This document shows, piece by piece, positions 9,644 to 19,823 of a stretch of 57,202 nt of DNA. This DNA is from Phenylobacterium sp. Its GTDB lineage: Bacteria; Pseudomonadota; Alphaproteobacteria; Caulobacterales; Caulobacteraceae. How positions within the stretch are numbered: position 1 is the stretch's first letter; each line of letters begins with the position of its first letter. A model generated the notes under the pieces. The model was not told the origin of the DNA. It searched no databases and saw only the letters and a list, made by a program, of their open reading frames with translations. Where the stretch lies: positions 1 through 57,202 of the forward strand of contig NZ_JAUSLW010000027.1 in assembly GCF_030645195.1 (NCBI RefSeq), given 5' to 3'. The position numbers and the translations under genes were made by a program.

Positions 9644-9955
9644 CTAGGCTTCCTCGCTCTCGGGGGCGGGAACCTCGTCCTGCGGCGCCTCGGCCAGCGC
9701 CGCCTGGATCTCGGCGATGGCGCGACCCAGCGCCGCGGAAGCCTCGGCGCCGGCCTCCTCCAGGGCGCGCTCGCGGGCGCGGGCCCGGTCGAGCTGGTCG
9801 GCAAGCTGGGCGCGGTCCTGATCGAACAGGCCGCCAGGCTCCTCGCCGGCCTGGGGCGCACGGGCCGCCAGACGCTGTTCCAGCTGGGCGACCGCGCGAT
9901 CCAGCCGTTTTGCGGCCTGGTCGAGGGCGCTATCGCCCGCAGACTCCCGGTTCAT
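9644..9955 (-). CDS. zauP: ZauP-like coiled-coil protein (ZapA partner)
   Basis: The product is a 103-aa, Ala/Glu/Arg-rich protein predicted to be almost entirely coiled coil, from LDQAAKRLDRAVAQLEQR to AEIQAALAEA, with an acidic tail. It is encoded directly upstream of zapA with a 2-nt gap. In Caulobacter the gene in this position encodes ZauP (ZapA-upstream protein), which binds ZapA and helps focus the Z-ring. The sequence itself is low complexity, so the name rests mainly on position, size and coiled-coil character. The gene is divergent from tkt; GGAG precedes the ATG. Confidence 0.75.
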   Translation of the reverse strand: MNRESAGDSALDQAAKRLDRAVAQLEQRLAARAPQAGEEPGGLFDQDRAQLADQLDRARARERALEEAGAEASAALGRAIAEIQAALAEAPQDEVPAPESEEA

Positions 9956-10089
9956 TCGACGCTCCGAAGGTGTGACTGTTAATCTATAGACCGGGCCGGG
10001 CGGCCGCCGGAACCCGTCACGTTCCTTGACCCGATGTTGCGTGCGTGCGACCCCGCCCGCAATTCCCGTTCAGACTCACCGGAAGCCCC

Positions 10090-12057
10090 ATGCCCGCACC
10101 GCTCCAGACCATGGCCGACGCGATCCGTGTCCTTTCCATGGACGCCGTCCACAAGGCGAAATCAGGACACCAGGGCATGCCGATGGGCATGGCCGACGTC
10201 GCCACGGTGCTCTGGACCAAGTTCCTGAAGTACGACGCCGCCAAGCCCGACTGGGCCGACCGCGACCGTTTCGTGCTGTCGGCGGGCCACGGCTCGATGC
10301 TGATCTACGCGCTGCTCCACCTCACCGGCTTCAAGGCGGTGACCATGGATCAGATCCGCAACTTCCGTCAGTGGGGCTCCAACACCCCCGGCCACCCGGA
10401 ATACGGCCACACGCCCGGCGTCGAGACCACCACCGGGCCCCTGGGCCAGGGCATCGCCACCGCCGTCGGCATGGCCATGGCCGAGCGCCACCTGGCCGCC
10501 CGCTTCGGCGAGGACCTGGTGGACCACCGCACCTGGGTGATCGCCGGGGACGGCTGCCTGATGGAAGGGGTCAGCCACGAGGCGGCCTCCATCGCCGGGC
10601 GCTTTGGCCTAAACAAGCTGACGGTGCTGTTCGACGACAACAACACCACCATCGACGGCGAGGCCACCATCTCGGAGACCGGCGACCAGCTGGCCCGCTT
10701 CAAGGCCTATGGCTGGGCGGTGAAGGCCGTCGACGGCCACGACTTTGGCAAGATCGCCGCGGCCCTGCGCTGGGCGACCCGCCAGGACCGGCCGACCCTG
10801 ATCGCCTGCAAGACCAAGATCTCCAAGGGCGCCGGCCGCAAGGAAGGCGACCCCCACAGCCACGGCTACACCCTGTTCGACGACGAGATCGCCGACGCCC
10901 GCCTGGCCATGGGCTGGAAGGAAGAACCGTTCGTTGTGCCCGACGCGGTGCTGAAGCCCTGGCGCTCGGCCGGCCGCAAGGGCGGCAAGGCCCGCAAGAC
11001 CTGGCAGGGCAAGCTGGACAAGTCCGACCTGAAGGCCGAGTTCGAGCGCGCCATCAATGGCGACCTGCCGGCCGGCGCCTTCGAGCGGATCGACGCCTAC
11101 ATGGCCGAGGCCGCCACCTCCAAGCCCGCGGCCGCCACCCGCCAGCATTCCGGCTCGGCGCTGGAGCAGCTCGTGCCGGCGATCCCGGAGATGGTGGGGG
11201 GCTCGGCCGACCTCACCGGCTCCAACAACACCTATGTGAAGGGCGCCAAGGCCTTCGACCTGCCCGACTATTCCGGCCGCTACGTCCACTACGGCGTGCG
11301 CGAGCACGGCATGGCCGCGGCGATGAACGGCATGGCCCTGCACGGCGGGGTGATCCCCTTCTCCGGCACCTTCCTGGTGTTCTCCGACTACAGCCGCCCG
11401 GCGATTCGCCTGGGCGCCCTGATGGGGACCCGGGTGATCCACGTCATGACCCACGACTCCATCGGGGTCGGCGAGGACGGGCCGACCCACCAGCCGGTGG
11501 AGCATGTCGGCGCCCTGCGGATGATCCCCAACCTCAACGTCTATCGCCCCGCCGACGCCATCGAGGCAGCCGAGTGCTGGAAGCTGGCGCTGTCCACCAA
11601 GACCACGCCGTCGGTCATGGCCCTGTCGCGCCAGAAGGTCCCGGCCGTGCGCGACAGCGCCGCGGAGAACCTGTCGGCCAAGGGCGCCTATGAGCTGGTC
11701 GCCGCAGGCGGCCCGGCCCAGGTGACCCTCTTCGCCTCCGGCACCGAGGTCTCGGTGGCCGTCGCCGCCCGCGGCCTGCTGGAAGCCGAGGGGATCGCCA
11801 CGCGGGTGGTCTCCACCCCGTGCTGGGAGCTGTTCGCCGCCCAGCCGGCGGCCTACCGCGCGCAGGTCATCGGCCAGGCGCCGGTCCGCGTCGCCGTCGA
11901 GGCCCAGGTCGGCTTCGGCTGGGAGCGGTTCATCGGCGAGGACGGAGTCTTCGTGGGCATGACCGGCTTCGGCGCCAGCGCGCCCGCCGAGCGGCTCTAC
12001 AAGGAGTTCGGCATCACCGCCGAGGCCGTGGCGGCGGCGGCGAAGGGCAAGCTGTAA
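10090..12057 (+). CDS. tkt: Transketolase
   Basis: Transketolase is a thiamine-diphosphate enzyme moving two-carbon units in the pentose phosphate and Calvin-type sugar interconversions. The 655-aa product has the usual length. Visible motifs are [11 protein letters not shown], the TPP-binding [13 protein letters not shown] leading to DDNN, and in the second half the [11 protein letters not shown] segment with the transketolase-motif GVREHGMAA before it. I chose ATG 10090 ([18 protein letters not shown]) because it matches the family N-terminus; an in-frame GTG at 10045 would add 15 residues. It precedes purT and glycolytic genes on the same strand but is separated from purT by a large palindrome. 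Confidence 0.96.
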   Translation: MPAPLQTMADAIRVLSMDAVHKAKSGHQGMPMGMADVATVLWTKFLKYDAAKPDWADRDRFVLSAGHGSMLIYALLHLTGFKAVTMDQIRNFRQWGSNTPGHPEYGHTPGVETTTGPLGQGIATAVGMAMAERHLAARFGEDLVDHRTWVIAGDGCLMEGVSHEAASIAGRFGLNKLTVLFDDNNTTIDGEATISETGDQLARFKAYGWAVKAVDGHDFGKIAAALRWATRQDRPTLIACKTKISKGAGRKEGDPHSHGYTLFDDEIADARLAMGWKEEPFVVPDAVLKPWRSAGRKGGKARKTWQGKLDKSDLKAEFERAINGDLPAGAFERIDAYMAEAATSKPAAATRQHSGSALEQLVPAIPEMVGGSADLTGSNNTYVKGAKAFDLPDYSGRYVHYGVREHGMAAAMNGMALHGGVIPFSGTFLVFSDYSRPAIRLGALMGTRVIHVMTHDSIGVGEDGPTHQPVEHVGALRMIPNLNVYRPADAIEAAECWKLALSTKTTPSVMALSRQKVPAVRDSAAENLSAKGAYELVAAGGPAQVTLFASGTEVSVAVAARGLLEAEGIATRVVSTPCWELFAAQPAAYRAQVIGQAPVRVAVEAQVGFGWERFIGEDGVFVGMTGFGASAPAERLYKEFGITAEAVAAAAKGKL

Positions 12058-12066
12058 AAGATTTAT

Positions 12067-12311
12067 CCACGAACCACACGAACCACACGAATGAAGTAAG
12101 CAGCTTTCCTTCTCCCCTTGCGGGAGAAGGTGGCGCGCAAGAGCGCGCCGGATGAGGGGTCGCGCTCCCTTCTCCGCGCGAATGGCGAAGGCCTAACCCG
12201 AGAGGCCTATCGACCCCTCATCCGACCCTGCTCCGCAGGGCCACCTTCTCCCGCAAGGGGAGAAGGTTTTGAGCGCGGCACCCTTGTTCGTGTGGTTCGT
12301 GTGGTTCGTGG
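12067..12311. repeat. Nested 245-bp palindromic element between tkt and purT
   Basis: The outer arms (12067-12091 and 12287-12311) are perfect 25-bp inverted repeats built from tandem CACGAAC units. Inside them a second palindrome begins with CTTCTCCCCTTGCGGGAGAA near 12110 and ends with its complement near 12266; it resembles the pyrimidine-rich repeats at 17105 and 51940. The pattern suggests one repeat family inserted into, or captured by, another. Transcribed, it would form a very long hairpin between tkt and purT. Confidence 0.85.
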
Positions 12312-12348
12312 TCTAGTCTTCTTTCGACCCTTTGACGGAGCCACCACC

Positions 12349-13548
12349 ATGCGCCTCGGCACGCCGCTCTCGCCCTCCGCCGTCAAGGTGATGCTTCTCG
12401 GCTGCGGGGAGCTCGGCAAGGAGGTGGCCATCGAGCTGCAGCGACTGGGCTGCGAGGTGATCGGGGTGGACCGCTACGCCGACGCCCCGGCCATGCAGGT
12501 GGCCCACCGTTCCCACGTGATCGCCATGACCGATGCGGCGGCGCTCCGGGCGCTCGTCGAGCTTGAGCGCCCGCACCTGATCGTGCCGGAGATCGAGGCC
12601 ATCGCCACCGACGAGCTGGTGCGGATCGAGGCCGAGGGCCTGGCCACCGTCATCCCCACGGCCCGGGCCGCCCAGCTGACCATGAACCGCGAGGGAATCC
12701 GCCGGCTGGCGGCCGAGGAGCTTGGCCTGCCCACCAGCGCCTACGCCTTCGCCTCCAGCGAGGCCGAACTCGCGGCGGCCGCCGAGGCGGTCACCGGTTT
12801 CCCCTGTTTCGTGAAACCGGTGATGAGCTCCTCGGGCAAGGGCCAGTCCTATGTGGAACGGCCGCAGGACATTTCCGCCGCCTGGAAATACGCCCTGGAG
12901 GGCGGCCGGGTGGAGCAGCCCCGGGTGATCGTCGAGGGCCGGGTCGCCTTCGACTTCGAGATCACCCAGCTCACCGTCCGCTATCGGGGTCCCGAGGGGA
13001 CCACCCTGACCGCCTTCTGCGCCCCCATCGGCCACCGGCAGGTGAAGGGCGACTATGTGGAGAGCTGGCAGCCCCAGGCGATGAGCCCGGCCGCCCTGGC
13101 GCGATCCCGGGAGATCGCGCAGGTGGTGACCGGATCCCTGGGCGGGCTGGGCCTGTTCGGGGTCGAGCTGTTCGTGAAGGGCGACGAGGTGTGGTTCTCC
13201 GAGGTCAGCCCGCGGCCCCACGACACCGGCCTGGTGACGCTGGCCACCCAGGTGCAGAGCGAGTTCGCCCTGCATGCCCGCGCCATTCTCGGCCTACCGG
13301 TGGACGTCAGCCTGCGCGAGCCTGGGGCCAGCGCGGTGATCTATGGCGGGATGGAGGCCCGGGGCGTGGCCTATGAGGGCGTCGCCGAGGCGCTCAGCGT
13401 GCCCGGCGCGGACCTGCGCCTGTTCGGCAAGCCGGAGGCCTTCGAGCGACGCCGCATGGGGGTGGCCCTGGCCCGCGCCGCCGACACCGACACCGCGCGC
13501 GCCAACGCCAAGCTGGCCGCCGACCGGGTGGCGGTGGTCAAGGGCTGA
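12349..13548 (+). CDS. purT: Formate-dependent phosphoribosylglycinamide formyltransferase
   Basis: PurT makes formyl-GAR from GAR, formate and ATP, the folate-independent route for step 3 of purine synthesis. The 399-aa protein is an ATP-grasp enzyme. It opens with [20 protein letters not shown], has the lid and ATP-binding region [17 protein letters not shown], and the metal-binding segment [13 protein letters not shown]. The start ATG 12349 (MRLGTPLSP) fits the family. An upstream in-frame extension to 12118 is open but lies inside the palindromic repeat and encodes low-quality sequence, so I reject it. A short GC hairpin (13554-13569) follows the stop. Confidence 0.94.
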   Translation: MRLGTPLSPSAVKVMLLGCGELGKEVAIELQRLGCEVIGVDRYADAPAMQVAHRSHVIAMTDAAALRALVELERPHLIVPEIEAIATDELVRIEAEGLATVIPTARAAQLTMNREGIRRLAAEELGLPTSAYAFASSEAELAAAAEAVTGFPCFVKPVMSSSGKGQSYVERPQDISAAWKYALEGGRVEQPRVIVEGRVAFDFEITQLTVRYRGPEGTTLTAFCAPIGHRQVKGDYVESWQPQAMSPAALARSREIAQVVTGSLGGLGLFGVELFVKGDEVWFSEVSPRPHDTGLVTLATQVQSEFALHARAILGLPVDVSLREPGASAVIYGGMEARGVAYEGVAEALSVPGADLRLFGKPEAFERRRMGVALARAADTDTARANAKLAADRVAVVKG

Positions 13549-13764
13549 CCCCACCGCGGCCTTCCGCGGAGGAAACGCCTCAAGATCATATAATTAGCCG
13601 GATCGGCCGCCCGAGGGACGCTGTTGCGGCCTCGGCGGTCGGAAATCCAGGGTCGGACACACTTTGCGGCAAGACTTGATCGGTCCAGGGGTTGACTCAA
13701 GCGCCCCCAACCCGAAAAACCGCGCGCAAATCCAAGTATCGGTTCAGCTCTTGAGGAGATCTCC

Positions 13765-14775
13765 ATGACCGTCCGCGTCGCCATCAATGGGTTCGGCCGC
13801 ATCGGCAGGAACATCCTGCGCTCGCTCGTCGAACATGGCCGCACGGACATCGAGGTCGTGGCCATCAATGACCTGGGCCCGGTGGAGACCAACGCCCACC
13901 TGCTGCGCTACGACAGCGTGCATGGCCGCTTCCCGGGCGTGGTGACCGTCGACGGCGACACCATCGATCTCGGCCACGGCAAGATCAAGGTCACCGCGAT
14001 CCGCAACCCGGCCGAACTGCCGCACAAGGATCTCGGCGTCGACATCGCCTTCGAGTGCACCGGCCTCTTCACCACCAAGGAAAAGGCCTCGGCCCACCTG
14101 ACCGCCGGCGCCAAGCGCGTCCTGGTCTCGGCCCCCTGCACCGACGCCGACAAGACCATCGTCTATGGCGTGAACCACGACACCCTGACCGCCGAGGACC
14201 TGGTGGTCTCCAACGCGTCCTGCACCACCAACTGCCTGGCGCCGGTCGCCCATGTGCTGCAGGCCCTGTGCGGCATCGAGCGTGGCTACATGACGACGAT
14301 CCACTCCTACACCGGCGACCAGCCGACCCTGGATACGATGCACTCGGATCTCTACCGGGCGCGGGCCGCGGCCATGTCGATGATCCCCACCTCCACCGGC
14401 GCCGCCAAGGCGCTGGGCCTGGTGATCCCGGCCCTGAAGGGCAAGCTGGACGGCTCCTCCATCCGCGTGCCCACCCCCAATGTCTCGGTGGTGGACCTGA
14501 CCTTCGTGCCCAGCAGGACCACCACCGTCGAGGCCATCAACGCCGCCTTCGAGGCCGCCGCCGCCTCGGGCCAGCTCAAGGGCGTCCTGGCCGTCACCAA
14601 GGACCCGCTGGTCTCCATCGACTTCAACCACGCCCCGGCCTCCTCGACCGTGGCCCTGCCCCAGACCCAGATCGTCGACGGCGGCCTCTGCCGGGTGCTG
14701 TCCTGGTACGACAACGAGTGGGGCTTCTCGACCCGCATGAGCGACACCGCCATGGCCATGGCGAAACTGATCTAA
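13765..14775 (+). CDS. gap: Type I glyceraldehyde-3-phosphate dehydrogenase
   Basis: GAPDH converts glyceraldehyde-3-phosphate to 1,3-bisphosphoglycerate with NAD(P). The 336-aa protein opens with the Rossmann motif [12 protein letters not shown] and has the catalytic-Cys signature [12 protein letters not shown], followed by the C-terminal [10 protein letters not shown]. It is the first gene of gap-pgk-fba, with 11 nt to pgk. GAGGAG lies 5-10 nt before the ATG. The 216-nt upstream gap holds a short GC hairpin and a TATAAT at 13589 without a matching -35, so I cannot place the promoter. Confidence 0.97.
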   Translation: MTVRVAINGFGRIGRNILRSLVEHGRTDIEVVAINDLGPVETNAHLLRYDSVHGRFPGVVTVDGDTIDLGHGKIKVTAIRNPAELPHKDLGVDIAFECTGLFTTKEKASAHLTAGAKRVLVSAPCTDADKTIVYGVNHDTLTAEDLVVSNASCTTNCLAPVAHVLQALCGIERGYMTTIHSYTGDQPTLDTMHSDLYRARAAAMSMIPTSTGAAKALGLVIPALKGKLDGSSIRVPTPNVSVVDLTFVPSRTTTVEAINAAFEAAAASGQLKGVLAVTKDPLVSIDFNHAPASSTVALPQTQIVDGGLCRVLSWYDNEWGFSTRMSDTAMAMAKLI

Positions 14776-14786
14776 GAGATCAGATC

Positions 14787-15977
14787 ATGACCTTCCGGAC
14801 CCTCGACGACGCCGACCTGAAGGGCCGACGCGCCCTGGTTCGCGTGGACTTCAATGTGCCGATGCACGACGGGCAGGTGTCGGACGACACCCGCCTGCGC
14901 GCCGCGGTCCCCACCATCGAGAAGCTGCGGGCCGGCGGGGCCAAGGTGATCCTGCTGGCCCACTTCGACCGGCCCAAGGGCAAGGTGGTGCCCTCCATGA
15001 GCCTGGAGCCCATCGCCCCGGCGCTCGCCAAGGTGCTGGGAGCGCCCGTCGCCTTCGGTCCCGACTGCGTGGGTCCGGCGGCGGCCTCGGCGATCGCGGC
15101 CCTGAAGGCGGGCGATGTCCTGCTGCTCGAAAACGTCCGCTACCATGCGGGCGAGGAAAGCAACGATCCCGATTTCGCCAAGGCGCTCGCCGCCAACGGC
15201 GATCTCTATGTGAACGACGCCTTCTCCGCCGCCCACCGGGCGCACGCCTCCACGGCGGCCCTGGCCCACCTGCTGCCGGCCTATGCGGGCGAGCAGATGC
15301 GGCTGGAACTGACCGCCCTGGACAAGGCGCTCGGCCATCCCGAGCGGCCGGTGATGGGCATCGTCGGCGGCTCCAAGGTCTCCAGCAAGCTCGACCTGCT
15401 GCGCAACCTGGTGACCCGGCTGGACAAGCTGGCCATCGGCGGCGGCATGGCCAACACCTTCCTCTACGCCCAGGGCCACGACGTGGGCCTGTCCTATTGC
15501 GAGAAGGACCTGGCCGAGACGGCGCGGGATATCATCCGCCTGGCCGGCCAGAACAACTGCAAGCTCTTCCTGCCGCTGGACATCGTGGTGGCCGAGGCCC
15601 TCGCCCCCGGCGCTGCGGCCCGCGTGCGCGGCCTGGGCGAGGTGGATGAGCACGAGCGCATCCTGGACGCCGGCCCCGAGACCGTGGAGCGGCTCTGCCG
15701 GGCCATGGAGAACTCCAAGACCTTGATCTGGAACGGCCCGCTCGGCGTGTTCGAGATGCCGCCCTTCGACAAGGGCACGGTGAGCGCGGCGCGTTACGCG
15801 GCAGGCCTGGCCAAGGCCGGCAAGTTGGTGGCGGTGGCCGGCGGCGGTGATACAGTCGCGGCTCTGAATGCAGCCGGCTGCGCGGATGACTTTACTTTCG
15901 TCTCCACGGCGGGCGGCGCGTTTCTTGAATGGATGGAAGGCAAGGAGCTGCCCGGCGTGGCGGCCCTGGCCAATTAG
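14787..15977 (+). CDS. pgk: Phosphoglycerate kinase
   Basis: PGK transfers the acyl phosphate of 1,3-bisphosphoglycerate to ADP. The 396-aa product has the family motifs [12 protein letters not shown] near residue 15, [11 protein letters not shown], the hinge region and the C-terminal nucleotide-binding glycine run [12 protein letters not shown]. It starts 11 nt after gap and ends 30 nt before fba, so the three genes form an operon for consecutive lower-glycolysis/gluconeogenesis steps. The start at ATG 14787 (MTFRTLDD) matches the normal N-terminus; the longer open frame upstream is only an out-of-frame shadow of gap. Confidence 0.97.
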   Translation: MTFRTLDDADLKGRRALVRVDFNVPMHDGQVSDDTRLRAAVPTIEKLRAGGAKVILLAHFDRPKGKVVPSMSLEPIAPALAKVLGAPVAFGPDCVGPAAASAIAALKAGDVLLLENVRYHAGEESNDPDFAKALAANGDLYVNDAFSAAHRAHASTAALAHLLPAYAGEQMRLELTALDKALGHPERPVMGIVGGSKVSSKLDLLRNLVTRLDKLAIGGGMANTFLYAQGHDVGLSYCEKDLAETARDIIRLAGQNNCKLFLPLDIVVAEALAPGAAARVRGLGEVDEHERILDAGPETVERLCRAMENSKTLIWNGPLGVFEMPPFDKGTVSAARYAAGLAKAGKLVAVAGGGDTVAALNAAGCADDFTFVSTAGGAFLEWMEGKELPGVAALAN

Positions 15978-16007
15978 ACTAACGATTTTGATGGAGCGCG
16001 GGGACAC

Positions 16008-17093
16008 ATGGCCCGGGTCACACTGAGACAACTTCTGGATCACGCCGCCGAGCATGGCTACGGCGTGCCGGCGTTCAATATCAACAACATGGAACAGGCG
16101 CTGGCGATCATGGAGGCCGCGGAGGCCACCGACTCGCCGGTGATCATGCAGGCGTCGCGCGGCGCCCGGTCCTATGCGAACGACATCGTGTTGAAGCACC
16201 TGATCGACGCCATGGCCGAGATGTACCCGCACATCCCGATCTGCATGCACCAGGACCACGGGAACAACGAGGCCACCTGCGCCACGGCGATCCAGTACGG
16301 CTTCACCTCGGTGATGATGGACGGCTCGCTGAAGGCCGACGGCAAGACGCCCGCCGACTACGACTACAACGTCAAGGTCACCCGCAACGTGGTGGACATG
16401 GCCCACTGGGTCGGCGCCAGCGTCGAGGGCGAGCTGGGCGTGCTGGGCAGCCTGGAGACCGGCATGGGCGACAAGGAAGACGGCCACGGCTTCGAGGGCA
16501 AGCTCGGCCACGACCAGCTGCTCACCGATCCCGACCAGGCCGTCGAGTTCGTGAAGGCCACCGAGGTCGATGCGCTGGCCATCGCCATGGGCACCAGCCA
16601 CGGCGCCTACAAGTTCACCCGCAAGCCGGACGGCGACGTCCTGGCCATGGGGGTGATCGAGGAGATCCACCGCCGCCTGCCCAACACCCACCTGGTGATG
16701 CACGGCTCCTCCTCGGTGCCGCAGGACCTGCAGGACATCATCAACCAGTACGGCGGCGAGATGCCCCAGACCTGGGGCGTGCCGGTGGAAGAGATCCAGC
16801 GCGGCATCAAGCACGGCGTCCGCAAGATCAACATCGACACCGACAACCGGATGGCCATCACGGGCGCGATCCGCAAGGTGTTCGCCGAGAAGCCCGGTGA
16901 GTTCGATCCGCGCAGCTATCTGAAGCCCGCCAAGGAAGCCATGCGCAAGGTCTGCGTCCAGCGCTTCGAGGAGTTCGGAACCGCCGGCCACGCCTCGAGC
17001 ATCAAGGCGATCCCGCTCTCCGACATGGCCAAGCGCTACGCCTCGGGCGAACTGGCCCCGAAGATCGGCGTCACGCGCCAGGCTGCGGAGTAG
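16008..17093 (+). CDS. fba: Class II fructose-bisphosphate aldolase
   Basis: This zinc-dependent aldolase interconverts fructose-1,6-bisphosphate with DHAP and GAP. The 361-aa sequence shows class II hallmarks: [10 protein letters not shown], the metal-binding [35 protein letters not shown] and [10 protein letters not shown]. No class I lysine signature is present. Together with gap and pgk immediately upstream it completes a glycolysis/gluconeogenesis operon. GGAGCG precedes the ATG by about 10 nt. A pyrimidine/purine-rich palindrome follows the stop. Confidence 0.96.
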   Translation: MARVTLRQLLDHAAEHGYGVPAFNINNMEQALAIMEAAEATDSPVIMQASRGARSYANDIVLKHLIDAMAEMYPHIPICMHQDHGNNEATCATAIQYGFTSVMMDGSLKADGKTPADYDYNVKVTRNVVDMAHWVGASVEGELGVLGSLETGMGDKEDGHGFEGKLGHDQLLTDPDQAVEFVKATEVDALAIAMGTSHGAYKFTRKPDGDVLAMGVIEEIHRRLPNTHLVMHGSSSVPQDLQDIINQYGGEMPQTWGVPVEEIQRGIKHGVRKINIDTDNRMAITGAIRKVFAEKPGEFDPRSYLKPAKEAMRKVCVQRFEEFGTAGHASSIKAIPLSDMAKRYASGELAPKIGVTRQAAE

Positions 17094-17104
17094 CACTGAG
17101 CTAC

Positions 17105-17247
17105 TTCCTCCCCCTGCGGGGGAGGGGGACCGCGTAGCGGTGGAGGGGGTTAGGGCTTTGCCGCTTCAACGGCCGAAGCCCCCTCCGTCTCGCGGCCTTC
17201 GGCCACGATCCACCTCCCCCGAAACGCGCTACGCGCTGGGGGAGGAA
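17105..17247. repeat. Dispersed palindromic repeat, family B copy
   Basis: The outer arms TTCCTCCCCC (17105-17114) and GGGGGAGGAA (17238-17247) bound a 143-bp element with internal short palindromes (CCCTGCGGGGG, CGCGTAGCG, CGCGCTACGCG). It fills the gap between convergent fba and the MHS transporter. It resembles the elements at 12110-12266 and 51940-52073. Confidence 0.75.
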
Positions 17248-17257
17248 TTTGGGGCGC

Positions 17258-18895
17258 CTAGTCGATGTTGGCCCCGCGCATTTCCTTCACGAAGAAGACG
17301 CCCACCACCACCGTCACGGCGGCGATGACGATGGGGTACCAGAGGCCGTAGTAGATATTGCCCGTGGCGGCGACCATGGCGAAGGCGGTGGTGGGCAGGA
17401 AGCCGCCGAACCAGCCGTTGCCGATGTGGTAGGGCAGCGACATCGAGGTGTAGCGGATCTTGGCCGGGAACATCTCCACCAGGGCCGCGGCGATGGGCCC
17501 GTAGACCATGGTCACATAGAACATCAGCAGGAACAGCAGCCCCACCACGGCGGGCTTGTGGACCAGGGCGGAGTCGGCCTTGGCCGGATAGCCGGCGTCG
17601 GAGAGGGCGGCGGTCAGGGTCTTGGCCCAGGCGGTCTTGGCGGCGGCGAACTGCGCCTTGGGCAGCTTGGTCCCGTCCAGGCTCGCGACCTCGACGGCGC
17701 CGATCCTCACCACGGCCAGCGTCCCGGCCGGGGCGGCCTGGTTCGAATAGGAGACCCCGGCGGTGGCGAGCGCCGACTTGGCCACGTCGCAGGAGGAGGT
17801 GAAGGCGGTCTTGCCGACGGGATCGAACTGGAAGGCGCAGTCGGCCGGGTCGGCGATCACGGTGACCGGGGCGCTGGCGGTGGCGGCGGCCAGGGCGGGG
17901 TTCGCGGCCGCGGTCAGGGCCTTGAAGATCGGGAAGTAGGTCAGGGCCGCCAGCAGGCAGCCCAGCAGGATGATCGGCTTGCGCCCGATCTTGTCCGACA
18001 GCCAGCCGAACACCACGAAGAAGGGCACGCCCAGAATCAGGGCGAAGGCCACCAGGGTGTTGGCCAGCGCCCCGTCGAGCTTGAGCATCTTCTCCAGGAA
18101 GAACAGGGCGTAGAACTGGCCGGTGTACCAGACCACCGCCTGGCCGGCGGTGAGCCCCGCCAGGGCCAGCAGCACCAGCTTGAGATTGCCCCACTCGCCG
18201 AACGCCTCGGTGAGCGGCTTCTTCGAGGTCGTGCCCTCGTCGACCATCTTTTGGAAGACCGGGCTCTCGTTGAGCTTCAGGCGGATCCACAGCGAGACGC
18301 CGAGCAGCAGGGCCGAGACCAGGAAGGGGATGCGCCAGGCCCAGGCCTTGAACACCTCCTCCCCCAGGCTGGAGCGCACCGCCAGGATGACGATCAGGCT
18401 GAGGAAAAGGCCCAGAGTCGCGGTGGTCTGGATCCAGCTCGTATAGAGGCCGCGCTTTCCGGGCGGCGCGTGCTCGGCGACATAGGTGGCCGCCCCGCCG
18501 TACTCGCCCCCCAGGGCCAGGCCCTGGATGAGGCGCATGACGATCAGGGCCACCGGGGCGGCGACGCCGATCTGGTCATAGCCGGGCAGCAGGCCGACGG
18601 CGAAGGTCGACAGCCCCATCAGCAGCATGGTGACCAGGAAGGTGTTCTTGCGGCCCCAGAGATCGCCCAGGCGCCCGAAGACCAGGGCTCCGAAGGGACG
18701 CACCGCGAAGCCCGCGGCGAAGGCCAGCAGGGCGAAGATGTAGCCGGTGGTCTCGTTGACGCCGGAGAAGAAGTGCTGGGTGATGAAGCCGGCCAGCGAG
18801 CCGTAGAGGTAGAAGTCGTACCACTCGAACACCGTGCCCACCGAGGCCCCGGCGATCACCATGCCATTGCCGCTCGCGCGCTTTTCCTGAGCCAT
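17258..18895 (-). CDS. MFS transporter, metabolite:H+ symporter (MHS) type, with a large extracytoplasmic insertion
   Basis: The protein has 545 aa and 12 predicted membrane segments. It carries the MHS/ProP-type opening FEWYDFYLYG, the motif GRLGDLWGRK between TM2 and TM3, and RLIQGLALGGEYGGAATYVAE. MHS transporters import organic acids or osmolytes with protons; the substrate here is not determinable. Between residues about 328 and 445 lies a roughly 115-residue Ala-rich hydrophilic insert with two cysteines (Cys353, Cys369), predicted to be periplasmic and absent from the compact E. coli ProP/KgtP proteins. The gene lies 82 nt downstream of bfr on the same strand; co-transcription is possible but not shown. 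Confidence 0.88.
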   Translation of the reverse strand: MAQEKRASGNGMVIAGASVGTVFEWYDFYLYGSLAGFITQHFFSGVNETTGYIFALLAFAAGFAVRPFGALVFGRLGDLWGRKNTFLVTMLLMGLSTFAVGLLPGYDQIGVAAPVALIVMRLIQGLALGGEYGGAATYVAEHAPPGKRGLYTSWIQTTATLGLFLSLIVILAVRSSLGEEVFKAWAWRIPFLVSALLLGVSLWIRLKLNESPVFQKMVDEGTTSKKPLTEAFGEWGNLKLVLLALAGLTAGQAVVWYTGQFYALFFLEKMLKLDGALANTLVAFALILGVPFFVVFGWLSDKIGRKPIILLGCLLAALTYFPIFKALTAAANPALAAATASAPVTVIADPADCAFQFDPVGKTAFTSSCDVAKSALATAGVSYSNQAAPAGTLAVVRIGAVEVASLDGTKLPKAQFAAAKTAWAKTLTAALSDAGYPAKADSALVHKPAVVGLLFLLMFYVTMVYGPIAAALVEMFPAKIRYTSMSLPYHIGNGWFGGFLPTTAFAMVAATGNIYYGLWYPIVIAAVTVVVGVFFVKEMRGANID

Positions 18896-18977
18896 GCCGC
18901 CCTTCCCCCGAAGTTTCGAGCCGGGAGCCTAGCTTCAATTGCGCGGCTGTCGACCGTCCGGGAGAACCCGGGCCGAC

Positions 18978-19469
18978 TTAGTGGCCTTCGCCTCCGGCGA
19001 GTTCGCCCATGGCGCTCTGCAGATAGTTCTGCTCGCCCAGTTGGCGCACCAGGCTGATCTGGGTCTCCAGGAAGTCGATATGCTCCTCGGTGTCGGTGAG
19101 GATCTCGCGCAGGATCTGGCGGCTGACATAGTCGGCCGAGTCCTCGCAGAGCTTGATGCCGCGAACCTGGTCGGCGCGACCGCCCACCTCGACGGCCAGG
19201 TCGGCGGCCAGGCATTCGGGCACGGTCTCGCCGATCTTCAGCTTGTGCAGGTCCTGCAGGTTGGGCAGGCCGTCGAGGAACAGGATGCGCTTGATGAGCT
19301 TGTCGGCGTGCTTCATCTCGCCGATCGACTCCTCGTAGGTCACCGCCCCCAGCCGGGCCAGACCCCAGTTCTGGTACATCCGCGCATGCAGGAAGTACTG
19401 GTTCACCGCGGTCAGCTCATTGGTCAGGACCGCGTTGAGCAGCTGGATGATCGCCTTGTCGCCCTGCAT
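18978..19469 (-). CDS. bfr: Bacterioferritin
   Basis: Bacterioferritin is a haem-containing 24-mer that oxidises and stores iron. The 163-aa sequence conserves the ferroxidase ligands Glu18, Glu51, His54, Glu94 region (LCEDSADYV), and Glu/His in DTEEHIDFLE. Met52, the haem-ligand position, is also present (GEMKHADK). Its partner ferredoxin gene bfd lies 101 nt upstream in the same direction. The last residues (GEGH) are slightly longer than in the E. coli protein. A TTGACA-like -35 lies upstream of the start. Confidence 0.95.
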   Translation of the reverse strand: MQGDKAIIQLLNAVLTNELTAVNQYFLHARMYQNWGLARLGAVTYEESIGEMKHADKLIKRILFLDGLPNLQDLHKLKIGETVPECLAADLAVEVGGRADQVRGIKLCEDSADYVSRQILREILTDTEEHIDFLETQISLVRQLGEQNYLQSAMGELAGGEGH

Positions 19470-19501
19470 GTGAGCCTCCGTGAAATGCCCGCCAGGCGCG
19501 C

Positions 19502-19530
19502 AACCTCAGGCGGGCGGCGGGACCTGTCAA
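19502..19530 (-). promoter_or_regulatory. Candidate bfr promoter
   Basis: On the minus strand TTGACA (plus 19525-19530) is followed after 17 nt by GAGGTT (plus 19502-19507). The -35 is perfect but the -10 is poor. It lies about 35-60 nt upstream of the bfr start and downstream of the bfd stop, so bfr may have its own promoter. Confidence 0.3.
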
Positions 19531-19570
19531 AGCCTATGTTCGATCGTGATACGGCCCCGCCAGCGGCGGG

Positions 19571-19756
19571 CTATTCGGCGGCGTAGCGCAGGGCCTCGTC
19601 CTGTTCGTCGACCATCTGCTTCATGTCGCAGACGCAGCGGGCGCACTGGGGCCTGGCCCCACAGGCGCGGAAAATCTCGGCCGGGCGCTGAGCGCCCCCC
19701 TCGATGGCGGCGCGGACGTCGCGCTCGCGGATGCCGTTGCAGTTACAGACGTACAC
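19571..19756 (-). CDS. bfd: Bacterioferritin-associated ferredoxin (BFD-like [2Fe-2S])
   Basis: Bfd delivers electrons to bacterioferritin to release stored iron. The 61-aa protein has the cluster ligands in the expected C-x-C-x31-C-x2-C arrangement: Cys4, Cys6, Cys38 and Cys41 (VCNCNGI and PQCARCV). The start is GTG at 19756, with GGAGGGAAGA about 6 nt upstream. The gene precedes bfr on the same strand. A Fur-box-like palindrome lies about 53 nt upstream of the start, which fits iron-starvation induction. Confidence 0.93.
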   Translation of the reverse strand: MYVCNCNGIRERDVRAAIEGGAQRPAEIFRACGARPQCARCVCDMKQMVDEQDEALRYAAE

Positions 19757-19808
19757 GGGGACTCTTCCCTCCGACTACGCCTCCACCTCTATCAGATGCG
19801 AACGCCGT

Positions 19809-19823
19809 TGCAACTCATTATCA
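19809..19823 (-). promoter_or_regulatory. Candidate Fur box upstream of bfd
   Basis: Read on the minus strand the site is TGATAATGAGTTGCA. The left half matches the 7-1-7 Fur consensus TGATAAT-N-ATTATCA exactly; the right half matches 4 of 7. It lies in the bfd/CydA-like divergent region and is one of the few AT-rich patches there. Function inferred. Confidence 0.4.

Noticed and set aside
12118..12348. N-terminal extension of purT by 77 codons
   Set aside because: It lies within the palindromic repeat and adds no family sequence; ATG 12349 gives the normal PurT start.
13589..13594. Perfect TATAAT upstream of gap
   Set aside because: No TTG-type -35 lies 16-18 nt upstream on either strand and the start codon is 170 nt away.
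14772..17096. Very long minus-strand open frame (774 codons) opposite pgk and fba
   Set aside because: It is the antisense shadow of two conserved genes; high GC at third positions suppresses stops, and the translation has no recognisable domain. Similar shadows oppose ileS, mutL, tkt, the fadB-like gene and ydbH.
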